Of a stretch of 64,000 nucleotides of DNA, positions 11,424 to 22,626 are shown piece after piece. The DNA comes from Cylindrobasidium torrendii FP15055 ss-10. Its lineage: Eukaryota; Basidiomycota; Agaricomycetes; Agaricales; Physalacriaceae. The stretch's first letter is position 1, and every line of letters starts with the position of its first letter. The stretch lies in the NCBI GenBank assembly GCA_000934385.1, contig KN880457.1:62001-126000 (forward strand), given 5' to 3'. Position numbers and translations under genes: made by a program. Under the pieces are notes generated by a model. The model was not told the DNA's origin. It worked only from the letters and a program-made list of their open reading frames with translations, and ran no database searches.

Positions 11424-13186
11424 TCAGACATCTAAAGTCTGCTTTCCGATATCATATCCCTCTTCCAAAGGTTCTGCTTTCATCACAGCATTGACAGAGT
11501 CCATTTGGCGCAATTCGTGAGACTCGACATGAACAACAACGCTGCGGTCTTGCGAGAGCTACTTGCCGTTATCAAACACTTGCTCGAAAACACAGAGGCG
11601 CGACATGTACTGACCGGTTTCGTTCTGCCGCGTCCCATGGGATCGTTGGACCAGTATCTCGAGGGCACGCTCAATATTGAATCAGTGGTCCCTGGAGTTG
11701 CATGGGAAGAGGATGCCTGACTTGACTTGGTATACTGGGAGCCCATTGGCCGGCGAGCATTCAAAGTCGACATAAGGGAGTTGGTGTACAACTTGGAGAG
11801 CGGGAAGTTGAAGATAAGGTGCGTTCCGGTTGGCTGTGTGCTTTCAGCAAGTATATTCCATTGGTAAAGGTTATTAGTGCACGCACATCGCACAGGAAGA
11901 AAATCAAGTCCAGGGAAGCACAAATGGAAGTCAACATCCCAGTCTGCATGGTCACTACATCACAAAGTTATCAGAATGACGAGGATGGAGGCAATCAGGA
12001 GTAACAAACAGCGGATGATACGGTCGATTACTTCGTCAGACTGGTTGAATCCGGACTTGTGTTTCCTCTAATCGCACGGTCAGTGTGCATGCATGCAACG
12101 CTTCCGGACAGTGTCTTACCCTGCGACATATGAGTGGAGAAGAACACAGACCGGACGAAAGTCGCTTACAGATGCCAAACCAAGATTCCGGTGATACTGA
12201 TATCAGCGACGCACTCAGCTGCAAGCCACAGGATCACCACACTCTGTGCACTGCGTCAGTCTGTGTACGCTGGGCGACCTGCAGTACTGACCTTGAAGTT
12301 CTGGAAAAGTGTAAATCTAGGCTGTTGGATGACTTCGACCGTCGTTGCTATCCCGCCAGCTTCCAAAGGCTCAGCGGATCGGTCAGGATATGCGAGTCAA
12401 TGAGCAGTGCGTACCACATCCAGCCAGCGTTGCGAGTGTGACGACGGCTACGAACAGATAGTTCCCTGTCAGAACCTTGATTCTCCAGACGAAGAAGAGC
12501 TGCACGAGACATGCGATGATACCCTACGTGAAATCCGAACACCATGAGCGAGCGTTCGTTGAGTTTTCAACTGATATACAGACCGTCAAGACAGGATCTT
12601 TGGCTCGGGTCAGTAGCGGCTCGGCTGGTATATCAGAAACGCTACGCACCCGTTGCGAACACTGAAGAGCGGTCAGAAAGTGCAACAACATAGTATTTGC
12701 CCACATACCCCAGTCTGCATTATTGAGGAACGGGATATCACCTACAAAAGTTGTCTCGGTGAGGTCGTTGCGCCGGCGAAAAGGTCAATATGCGTACCGA
12801 AATGGATCACGAGAGACTCGTACATATACGCAAAGTCAAAAGCGGCGTTGAGCGTGTCCAGCACGAAGAGCAGCGCGACCTAGGGTGGAGGATCAGAAAA
12901 GATGGTATGGCGGGTCCAAAGCTCTAACTGACAAAGAGTTTCATCCAGATATGGTCTCTGAAGAGCAAGCGTCCGTTAGCTTTGACGACGGGAGGAGGTT
13001 GGAAGACGAACCGTTTGAAGGTTACATAGTACAAGTAAACCTGAGTCATCATGATGCCGTACAGAAGGATATTGAAGACGAAGCCGATGAGCATGGGTCC
13101 ATGGCTAAGCGAGCAGGTTCAGCGGGAAACTTGTCTGGCGGCGCTGCATCTGCGACGTACGCAACTTCGGCGGGGCCTTTGGCCAT
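11424..13186 (-). CDS. DUF6534-type multi-pass membrane protein
   Basis: Exon 1 (MAKGPAEVA) joins through an intron of about 55 nt with a GTACGT donor to HGPMLIGFVFNILLYGIMMT and QVYLYYVTF, the first TM region. Later segments read VALLFVLDTLNAAFDFAYMY, FGDIPFLNNADW, TDPVLTV, TGNYLFVAVVTLATLAG, THLIFNFPLSKLYTNSLMST and LNARRP. This alternation of six to seven hydrophobic helices, the LDT motif after helix 2 and the KLYTNSL-LNAR ending are the signature of the DUF6534 family, expanded in Agaricomycetes. The cytoplasmic tail ends SVVVHVESHELRQMDSVNA and KQTLDV. Molecular function is unknown; a receptor-like plasma-membrane role is sometimes suggested. A second member lies at 34357-36323. The plus-strand ORF opposite its 5' end is an antisense shadow. 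Confidence 0.82.
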
Positions 13187-13808
13187 AGTGGAGTGGAGGG
13201 AGGAAGGAAAGAAAGTTTTAGGGCGCTTTGTCATTATCTCGTGTGGAAGCGAGCTTCGATCTAGGCGTGACGGAACCTTCAAAAGTCGGCTTAGGCCCAC
13301 CGCCGGACAGGTGACATTTCTCGCGGACTTTCGGGTGGCAGGAGAGCAAGAAAATACCGAAATCCTAGTGGATTTTGGCCAAGATGACTCCTGCAGACGA
13401 AAGCTCCGCAGTTTCCTGACATATCCAGACTTTGACTTTGCTTTAAAAGCCTAACGAATTTAGCGGATTTTGAGCGAGGATAGAAAGGATCTGAAAATCA
13501 AATGAGCGGCGAGAGTACGCCTCAGAGTCATTGGGCTATCTGGCTTTGTAATAAGTGGTGACCACGTCGCCACGAGCGACCTAGGGAGGCGACCACCAGG
13601 GCACGTGATCGTGTTGTACATCTGCATGATTAGCAGACCACAGATCGTAGAGTGGTTTTTAAACTGCGTATACTGTGACCAAGATTTAATCTTGCTCTAA
13701 ATCACTGCTTAATGGGAATATCTACCAACGCTCGTTAGTTGCATACTTTGCCACTTGTTGCTTGAGGTCACGTGCTCGTGACGCGTTGTTTGTCCGTTGG
13801 TTCAACGG
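13187..13808. promoter_or_regulatory. divergent promoter region, DUF6534-type gene / RIF1
   Basis: About 620 bp between two divergent starts. Contains CACGTG at 13602-13607 and GGTCACGTGC at 13766-13775, both E-box-like. No further gene supported; the ORF entering from the left is antisense to the DUF6534 gene. Confidence 0.4.
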
Positions 13809-16800
13809 ATGCAATTATCATTCATGATCGAACGCCGGGCCACGAAACCGACTTTGTCTCCTTCTACGACTCATACGACCCTGCACCGGCCGGCTTCATC
13901 GAAAACGACGAGCACGATGGAGGACGGCATGTCTACCCTTTCTTCCACTGACTCGGGCCACGCGAAAGAGAATGTACCGACGGTTGCCGGCGTCGTCTGG
14001 GCCAAGGCCGAAGACTGGCAGGAATTCTATCTCTCAACCCCGCCCAGACCAAACGGGCCGTGCAGTGCTCTCAGACAACCGCCAACAAAGTCAATCCTCA
14101 AGCGTCGTGCTTCGATATTACCCGTCGAGCCGATAGTCAGTCCACGAGAGGATACACCGGAGCCGAGCTCACCCAAATCTGATCCACATTATCTTTCGCG
14201 CCCAATATCCCTCATCATCAACGAAAAAGCAACGTTTGCCGAGCTCAACGAGGGATACTCAATTCTCACTGCTCGCCTCCGCGCATGTGTTGATGATGAA
14301 CGGAAACCCCGCAAGTCGTGGCCGTTATTCACGCCGATGCGCGTCAACTCTGATGCGCTTTTCGCATGCATCCACCGAGATGTCGGGCGTGCTCTAGAGG
14401 ACCCCGCAGGTGGTGCGGACAGTGAAGACGATGAAATCAAACCAAGCCCATTGCCAACACCCCAGCGGAGTCCCAAGAAGAAGCAGGGTATGACAGCCGC
14501 CCAAGTCAAGCATGCACGCGACCTGTGCACCACCACCCATTGTGTGCTCAAGCTGCTTGCCTTCCTTCTCGGCCAAAAAGCTGTTTTTGAGATTTTTTCC
14601 GGTACGTCGTTCCGGCTTTTCCGCGGCACTGATCTCAGTGCTCACGGTATATTCAGATAATGGTCTCGACTCTCTGTTGACTGCAATCCTTGCCATTCCA
14701 CTCGCACGCACTCTACCTACACTGTATACGCGTAAAACATGCGCGCTGGCAATTTGGGTGCTACAATGTCAACGACTCCCAGAACATATCCTCGAACCGG
14801 CAGCGGATCGCATCGCACATGCCATTGGACGTGGCCTTGACGGACAGCTTGGGAAGGAGGGCAAAAAAGGAGCGTGCAATGACGGCCTTCGCGTGCGTGT
14901 GCGATTACATCCCATTCCTCATTGACTTACGTTGCCACAGGCGGTGCATGACTTGTCTTTACATGCGCCAGAGGTCTTTGTCCCTGCCTTTGCTGCCATT
15001 TTCCCTTCCGTTCTTCGCAATTTACTGGCTTCCACGGTCGCTTTACGCGTCCAGGCGTGTCATGCGCTCGGCGGTTACGCTTATGCCAGTACCTTGCTTG
15101 CGCCATGCGAACTTCATGGCGAGCTAGCGGAAATGGTTCAGGATTACATCAAAGTGCCGCCCAAGACCACCCCCAGGAAAGCCAACACCCTGGTGAGGTC
15201 ACCGAGCATGACCGAAACTTCAACCATAGTCCGAGCGTTGCGCACTTCGCTGTCGAACGAGGAACCTGCTGCCGTAACACAAGGGCCAGTGTGGGGGCTT
15301 AGCATCCTTGGCCATCTCACACTCCTCCTGCGCTCTTCAGTATTTGATGACCTCGAGGTTCGGTCCATCGTCAAGAACCTCATCAGCATTCCGAGGTCGT
15401 CAAAGTGCCAAGTCGTTCGCCAACTCACTGCGATTGCGTGGCGCTCTGTCGTTTGGGGTCTCTTCCAGCCCCGTTTGGAGGCCACTGACGAGGATTCCGA
15501 TGACCGCGCCTATGTCGCCCTTGCGAACTCGGTTCCAGAGTTTGGAAACGGTCTTTGCCTTACGGCCGGTATTCTGGCAGGCCAAGCGAATGTAGACAGC
15601 CTCAACACGAATCGCTATCTCGTTGTCGTCGAGCAAATGGTCACAAAGACGCCGAGGATTGTGAGAGACGGTCTTGCAATTCTGCAGCAACTGGTCGCTG
15701 TTGCGCCGGATGGCGACGAGGAATTTACCTTTGACCCAAACAGCATATTGCCACTCCCATTCTTTTCTGCCAATCCTGGTCTGCTCACTGAGCACTTCGA
15801 AAATATCGATTCAAGTGGACTTCTGGCTGAAATGGAGAAAGACGTGTTCCGCCTCGAACATCTCGTACCAATTCACAAGGACTCGCTCGTTGAGGACAAG
15901 GTCATGACCAAATTCTTCGCCCTGTGGAGGAAGGCGGCGCTGCAGCTCGAAGCGTTCCGATACGACAACACTGTGTTTGTGAGTACGCGTCTTGTCTCGA
16001 TTGTCCTTCTTTAACGGTCGCCTAGGACGAGGTTATTAAGACATGGAGGGCGCTCGTCGATGGGTTCATGATATCTGCGGAAGGTAATTTCCAGATACCA
16101 CCGACGTCCCAATATACTCATTGACTTGCAGACAATCCTGACCATGAACAGTCAAATGTCGTAGCGAAGGCCTGTGATGTCTTGACTCATCTTGTCAACC
16201 AAGAGTTCGTTTGCAAGGCCAACAACTCTCCTTCGGCTTCGTCCCCAGCGCGGTCCCTCTCGGTCAAGCCGTCCCAGACACGCATAAGAGTTCTTTCTCG
16301 CTGTTGGGATATCCTGTCGTCCCTCGTCCAGAAATACGAGCTCGATGTTGGGCAAAAGCTGTTGGGTCTCCTCATGGCGTGTGAATCCACTTGGAGCAGT
16401 GACGCGGAAGCGCACCAAGACTGGGCTAATCTCTGTGCCTCCGTTTCGATCACTTGCTCGGAGGACAAAGTCAAAGCATACTGGGGCGCTCAAGTCGATG
16501 ATTCGATTCCCCCGTGGATATGGCCCTGGACACCCGAAGTCAAGAGGATGGTATGGAAGGCATTCCTCTCTGTGTGGGAGGAGAATGGAAAACAGGAAGG
16601 CCTCCTTATGCTTCTGCGTGCGCCTCTGATGAAAGAGAATGGTTGGTCGCTTACGGAAGAGGATCTCAAGCTTTGGGGAAGAATGCTCGAATATGGGATC
16701 AGCCACGCTTGGGACGTCGGCGACAATGCCTTGGACTTTGTGGAAAGTGTTGCAGAGGACATCTCCGGGTTGTTCGAGGCTGGGTCCACGGACAGTGTGC

Positions 16801-18704
16801 GCATTGGGGAGCTTCTACTTAACAGCGTCAAGTCAGTGGCGGACGAAGCCCGAAGTGTGCCGACCGCGTTCGCAGACTTTCTCAATTCAACGCTGCAGGA
16901 GATGTATCCGCCATCACCTTCGCAGGTCCGCCCATGCTTGTGGGCATTGCGAGCTCTCACGGATGTGCTGTCGACTTGGCCGGAATCATTGGCATTTGAC
17001 CTCCTCGACCGACTTCAAGAGGGTTTATGCAAATGGCTTTCGGACGAGAGCGTAACACTTGCAGATGACTCATATTCCTCGGATGTGAGTCTGATCTCCT
17101 AAACATTCGGGGTTTCGTTCTTTAACATCCTTTTCAGATCAGTACGCTTTATGAGTCGACTCTTCTTTGCTTGTCATACACACCAAAGACAATGACAACC
17201 CTCGAGCACTTCCAACCACTGGTCGACGCTATCTTTGTGGGACGGGAGGACAAGCCAAAGGAAGTCTTCGATACTTTCCGAGGGTTCTGGACAGGTTTCT
17301 TTGGCGATTTTGTGGACAGTGGGGAGTGGCCGGAGAATGTCCAAAAGTTCTTCGATATACTACCTGCAGGATCGAAGGAGGTTGTCGAGGTTGCACCAGA
17401 AGCTTTGGAACCATCCCACCACTTCGTCGACAACGGGCGCGTCGCTGCATGGGCCGTCAACGTGGAGTCAATATCAGCGCAGACGCCGCAACGAGCACGA
17501 TCAGTATTGGTTGCTGTTGATGACTCGCCTGCAGATACTCTCACCGCAAGTTCAGACTCGGAGGATGACGAGATCGAAGTTGCACACGATTTGAAGGAGT
17601 CTCTCTTTACCCCGCCTGTCAAGTCCGTGATAAGAGAGCCTCTTTTCACTCCGACCAAGGACCTACTTTCCGCTCGTAATGAAGAGTCACTATTCACCCC
17701 GACCAAGGCGTCCTTCCCGCCAGCCAAATCTCCGTACTTACGACCCGCCAATTCCACATCCGTCGACGCGGCGGTTGCATCTCTTAGCCCTTCGCCCTAC
17801 ATTGATACTTCCTTCGCGCCCGCGCCCATTGGCCTTGTCACCCCACCTTCATCCCCAGTCAAAACGACACCCCGCACGCCGCGCGCGTTCTCTCGACTGA
17901 CGCCCAGTTCCCCTTCGCGGATTGTCTTCCCAATGATCCATGGCTCCCCGTGCTCGCCTTCGCGCCGGCGTCAAGAGGGCAACAAAGAGAATTTTGGTGC
18001 TCCGGCTTCCCCTAGCCGTAAGCGAACGTTGCCCGACGAGATAGCGCTGACAGGAAGTCCGTCGGGCAAGCGTGGTCGACCAGAGGATTCGGCAGGACCG
18101 TCAAACATATTTGCACATCCTGCTCCCGTAGCCCTCGAGGACGTGTTCACTGCCCCACCGACGGTGAACCCGAGAAAGCGCAAGAGGGTTACCGTTGAGG
18201 TGCCGACTGTCGCAAGTCTGAACCTGGAACAAGGAGATTTGCGTCGAGTGAGAAGTTTGGATGATGAAGTACAGGGCCGGCACCTAGACGATGACGACGA
18301 CGACAAACCTCTGGACAAATCCTTCATCACACTTTTGCGCGAGGATGCAGACTACGTGCGCGAACACAAAAGGGTCAGAGTACGTCGGCCAGCTGGGTTT
18401 GGGCCTCGAGGTACGTTCCCTCCCTCCTTTCAATGTCACAAACTAACAGGGCCTTGCAGTCGTAAAGTCATTGGACTACTCGGACGAGACGGAGCCTTCG
18501 TCAGATGATAGTCCGCATATAGGCCAAGTCACACCGCACCATCTTATTTCACCTGCGCTCAAGGGTAAAGGGAAGGCCAAGCGAGAAGATGCCGTGGAAG
18601 ATGATAGCGAGCCAACACCAACGAAGAGGCCATTGAGGCGGCGCAAATCTGAGCCGAAGTGGGCACTAAATGGAAAGTATTGGGCTGGAGTACTGATGCT
18701 GTGA
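13809..18704 (+). CDS. RIF1: RIF1 telomere/replication-timing factor
   Basis: A protein of roughly 1500 residues in about seven exons. The Rif1 N-terminal region is recognisable as SLIINEKATFAELNEGYSIL, LFTPMRVNSDALFACIHRDV and CVLKLLAFLLGQKAVFEIFS, followed by long alpha-helical HEAT-like sequence (LRNLLASTVALRVQACHALG, GPVWGLSILGHLTLLLRSSV). The C-terminal third is disordered, Ser/Pro-rich and basic. RIF1 recruits protein phosphatase 1 to limit origin firing and acts at telomeres and breaks. A SILK PP1-docking motif (KSILKR) is at residues 95-98 (14091-14102), and an RVxF-type RIVF lies far downstream at 17918-17929. Three LFTP repeats occur around 17600-17710. The start is the first ATG in frame; MEDGMSTL, 36 codons later, is an alternative. 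Ends NGKYWAGVLML. Confidence 0.85.
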
Positions 18705-19432
18705 AGCGATCAAAGAAGTGGATTAGTACAAAAAGACATTGGGATACCTGCACAAACCATCATGTTTCGTTCACATTGTTCATTCTCTTCTTATTATGCA
18801 AACATGCAACGCCTCATTCACCTATGTCCTGTAAGTAATAGTATACATATAGATTCGTGTTGGTTTATGGTCGATTTGTTATTGAACAATCAAGTTACGC
18901 TTTGTCTTTTCTACGAGTCCAAGCGAAGCCAAAATCGAAGTCAGGGCAAGCCTGCGAAGACTATCACTACCAGGGCTGGACAACTCCAATGCGACTCTCA
19001 TTGAGGCCAGCTCCGAAGCACAATGGTTTGATCTCACGGGAAAATGACCAACGACCTGGCGTCAACTTGCAGGCAATGCAACGCCTTACCTGAGCTTCAT
19101 ACTAGCTTTGTAGCCTGCTAATAGAAGAATCAACCTGCTTTTAGCACATCGGAAGGATCATCTGAGAGGCACGCATTTGACCGTTCAGTGCACTTGCACC
19201 CATCGCAAGGCACTTCAGGCCTCTGCCATTTAGTTCGCTTATACTTCGAGGCCCTCTGAGCTCTCTCAATTCCCGAAAATTGGCCAGACAGGTCTTTCAG
19301 GCCGAAGAAGAGCCTTTTGTGCTGCTTGTGATCTTTGAGATGATGTACGATGCCAAGGTGCAAGGGGCGATACTTTGCATAAATACCTGTTTCTTCTGTC
19401 GCTGACCGCATCGTAACGTTCTCCGTCCTACA
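18705..19432. other. intergenic DNA with LPMO promoter
   Basis: Between RIF1 and the AA9 gene. CATAAATA at about 19378-19385 lies 48 bp before the AA9 ATG and is a plausible TATA box. No gene supported in the remainder. Confidence 0.45.
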
Positions 19433-20545
19433 ATGCTCCAGTTGCAGACTCTTGCACTGTTTGCCTCTGTGGCATCTGCACACACCATTTTCCAGGTACC
19501 ACACGCGTTCATTTGGCGTACATTTCTCTAATGCATATGGGCGCGCAGGAATTATGGGTTAACGGCGTATCCCAAGGTCATCTCAATGGCATTCGCGTTC
19601 CGGACTACGATGGAGTGCGTTTCACCGTTACCCCGCCATCTAAGCACATATTGACCAGACTCGCACCAGCCCATAACGGATGTTTCTTCGAACGACATCA
19701 TCTGCAATGGAGGAATCAATCCATACCACACTCCCATTTCCTCTACGATCATCCCAGTCACTGCCGGCGCGCAGGTCACGTCCGAGTGGCACCATACACT
19801 CAGCGGCGCCAGTGCGTCGGACAGCGCAGACCCAATCGACCCATCACACAAGGGACCGGTCATCGCCTACCTGTAAGCACTCCTCGACAGTGCTATTCGT
19901 CTGAGTTAGTAGCTCACGATAGTTCTGTACAGTGCGAAGGTCAACAACGCAACACAAAGCACCGTAACCGGGCTTTCGTGGTTCAAGATTTATGAGGATG
20001 GTTTCGACGCCTCGACGAACACCTGGGCTGTCGACAAGCTCATTGCCAACAAGGGCAAGGTGTCGTTCAATATTCCATCTTGCATTGCCGCTGGAGACTA
20101 TCTCCTCCGCGTCGAGATCATCGGTGAGTTGCTCGCCGTGCATGGTTATGAAACGACTCACAGTGTGACATAGCTCTTCACGGCGCCTCGAGCTACCCAG
20201 GCGCACAGTTCTATGTATGTCATATAGTATTGATGTGTTGGACGTGGTACTTGGCTGACAACTCCATTTTTTTTCTAGATGGAATGCGCTCAGATTCATG
20301 TGTCTGGTGGAGGCAGCAAGTCTCCTAGCACAGTATCCTTCCCGGGTGCTTACAAGGGCAAGAATTTTGTTTCCAAGGCATATTAATGCTCTTATTGATT
20401 GCATGTTCAGGATCCGACCCTGGCATCACCCTGAGCATTTACTACCCTGCTGTCACCAACTACACTATTCCAGGCAAGTCCATCATGAGTGCCCTAGAAA
20501 ATATTCTAACAAGAGGCCTCAGGACCGTCTGTGTTCACGTGTTGA
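19433..20545 (+). CDS. AA9 lytic polysaccharide monooxygenase, secreted
   Basis: Signal peptide [16 protein letters not shown] is followed directly by HTIFQ, so the mature protein starts with the His that forms the copper histidine brace. The second brace His is in [10 protein letters not shown] and the axial Tyr in GAQFYMECAQI. Other AA9 landmarks are [49 protein letters not shown] and [13 protein letters not shown]. The enzyme oxidatively cleaves cellulose or hemicellulose outside the cell. Six or more exons; introns include a GTGCGT-donor intron after DYDG and a GC-AG intron at 20474-20522 (G|GCAAGT donor, TTCTAAC branch point) that gives the ending TIPGPSVFTC. There is no CBM1 or linker. 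Length about 235 residues is normal for a single-domain AA9. Confidence 0.95.
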
Positions 20546-21752
20546 TTTGCTCACCAGCGGTAAAGTTAGTATGCGGTTCGATAAGTTGGCAGGGTTCACT
20601 TGGGATTGTAGCTTTGAGTAAATAAGGTTTTAAAATTCATTTGGAGCACGAGCTCACAAAATTATGTACGAACAAGGCGGTGGTCAAGCGCTCGATTTGG
20701 CGATACTTACGTAACCCTCCAACTGCCATTGTGGGCACGTGGGGCTAGGTGTTTCCATTGTCTACCGGAGGCTTGAGTACACTATTCTCGAGGCGAAGAA
20801 AGCTTCGAATTCGAGCCTGATATCACCGGGGCTAGAGCCCGTAGATGGTATTGGACCTACACTAAGTAGGAGTGTGTACTAAACCGAACTCGAAGTTGCA
20901 TTGGTATATACTGGACTGGATGATTTCCCTTAAAGATGATAGTAGATAGCGCCAATTTATGAATTAATAGACAAAGGTAACAGCCTGGCAAACTCGAAAC
21001 ATATTTATGAACGGGCTAGAGTCCAGTAACGAGTTGTTGCCTTCGATCGTAGGGCCAAGGAATAAAGTGGTCCCAGACTTGATACAGGAGATTTCACCTC
21101 AATTACCATGGGAGAATAGGCTTTGCAACATCTTCTTACGCCTGATCGTTCGGCCATATCACTGAGGCGATCTTCAAGCGCGAGCGTATGGCACGTGGCA
21201 CTCTTTTCTCTTGACCATCACCGTACCGATGCCGTAAAGACGCGTGTTTGCACGACCGTCTTCGACTCATTTGACCATCTGCTATTTCATCAACCAATGT
21301 CCGCTCTAGAATGCGATCCCGCGCAGTGCACTATCAACTCAGTCGTCCGACGCGAATCTGCTCAGCACTGCGTGCAAGACTGTCCACTTCGTTAGGCGCC
21401 GGACCGCCGTGTATACTACTCATAGCTGTCTGTAAGCGAGCTCGCCGCTACCCGACGTGTGCAGTGTCACAGGCCACACGCGCACCGACTGCATATTGAC
21501 AAAAGCCGCCCGAGCTCTTAAGTCAGTTGCATTTCTCAAATTAGCTAACTCTGCATGTACTCCGGGGATATTAGCATGATCAACACAGCAGTGACTGTTT
21601 GTGATCCTCCGGCGTCTATTATCTGTAACTTTGTCCTCTTTTGGTCTGCGATATTTGATTTCCACTTTCAGTCATATAAATGCTGAGCATTTTCTATGTC
21701 TTCACTTATCAGTTTCTTGGTCCCTCCATAGCTACTCTCCTCATCCTATACT
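20546..21752. other. intergenic DNA, about 1.2 kb
   Basis: Between the AA9 gene and the DUF6593 gene, both on plus. TATAAA at 21675-21680 precedes the DUF6593 ATG by 73 bp. No gene, tRNA or repeat recognised in the rest. Confidence 0.5.
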
Positions 21753-22431
21753 ATGGCTACCAATCCCTACGCACAAGGCGGATGGTTCAACCCAGAGAAC
21801 CCAAACTCCCTCAACAACGGGCCTTGGACCCCAGCAAGCCCGCCTCAGCCTTCGCTCTTCGGCGCTCTTCCCTATGCCGGGGCAGGTATCGACGCAGACC
21901 CAACCACCATGCGTTTCGTCTTCAACTTCAATTCCACGGTCCTTAACTCCTCCGTCGTCGGCCCACGCGACCGCGAGTACTTTACTATCATGCACAACAC
22001 GCCCAATCGCAACAACACACTCTTTCGTGATGCGGACGGGCGCAGTATTGCTCTGATTGACTGGAATGGCATGCCCAAGGTCGAGATACACGCCCTCTTG
22101 CAGCGTCAGAACGCCTCGTCCTGGCTGACGCTCTCCGCCGACCGTCGACAGCGTACCATGAACGCGCGGGGAAAGTGGTATGCCTGGGTGCCCGAAGGAA
22201 ATTCCGTGACAGTGAGTTCTCATGATTTTCCAGCGTTTCGACCTCGATTGATCAAGTTCATAGCTCTACGAAGCCACTTATGCGTCTACGCCTCCTCGCC
22301 CTGTCGGAAAGATTACTCGGGCGGGCCAGTCTCTGTACCTAGACCTCACAGCCAAGGCTATTCAGGTAGGACTGCTCGAGTATTGCGTCGTGGCCACAGT
22401 CCTTTTCCAATCCGGAAAGGATATCGACTAA
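21753..22431 (+). CDS. DUF6593 domain protein
   Basis: Two exons with a GTGAGT-donor intron after GNSVT. The first 40 residues are Asn/Pro/Gly-rich (MATNPYAQGGWFNPENPNSL). The domain follows: TMRFVFNFNSTVLNSSVVGP, YFTIMHNTPNRNNTLFRDAD, ALIDWNGMPKVEIHALL, WLTLSADRRQRTMNARGKWY and, in exon 2, LYEATYAS, GQSLYLDLTAKAIQVGLLEY with CVVATVLFQSGKDID at the end. The pattern of beta strands ending in a helix and a final hydrophobic strand matches DUF6593, a small domain common in mushrooms with no known function; a tubby-like C-terminal fold has been suggested for related families. No signal peptide. A well placed TATAAA box lies upstream. Confidence 0.8.
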
Positions 22432-22626
22432 ATTTTCTTTTTCTCCTCATTGTATTTTTACAGTTCGATTCATCTCACCTCATAGACCGTATCCTTACCC
22501 TACTGCACACTAATATCTTTGTGTATTTCCCTTCTCCGTAGACGACTAGCCTCCCATAGCGTTCATCATGTATTCATATACAATTCGTTTTTTAGAAATA
22601 CATTCACTTTTACTTCTTCTTTCACT

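Noticed and set aside
12885..13454. 190-codon plus-strand ORF
   Set aside because: Antisense to the spliced DUF6534-type gene, whose helices and motifs are well supported; the ORF itself has no family signal.
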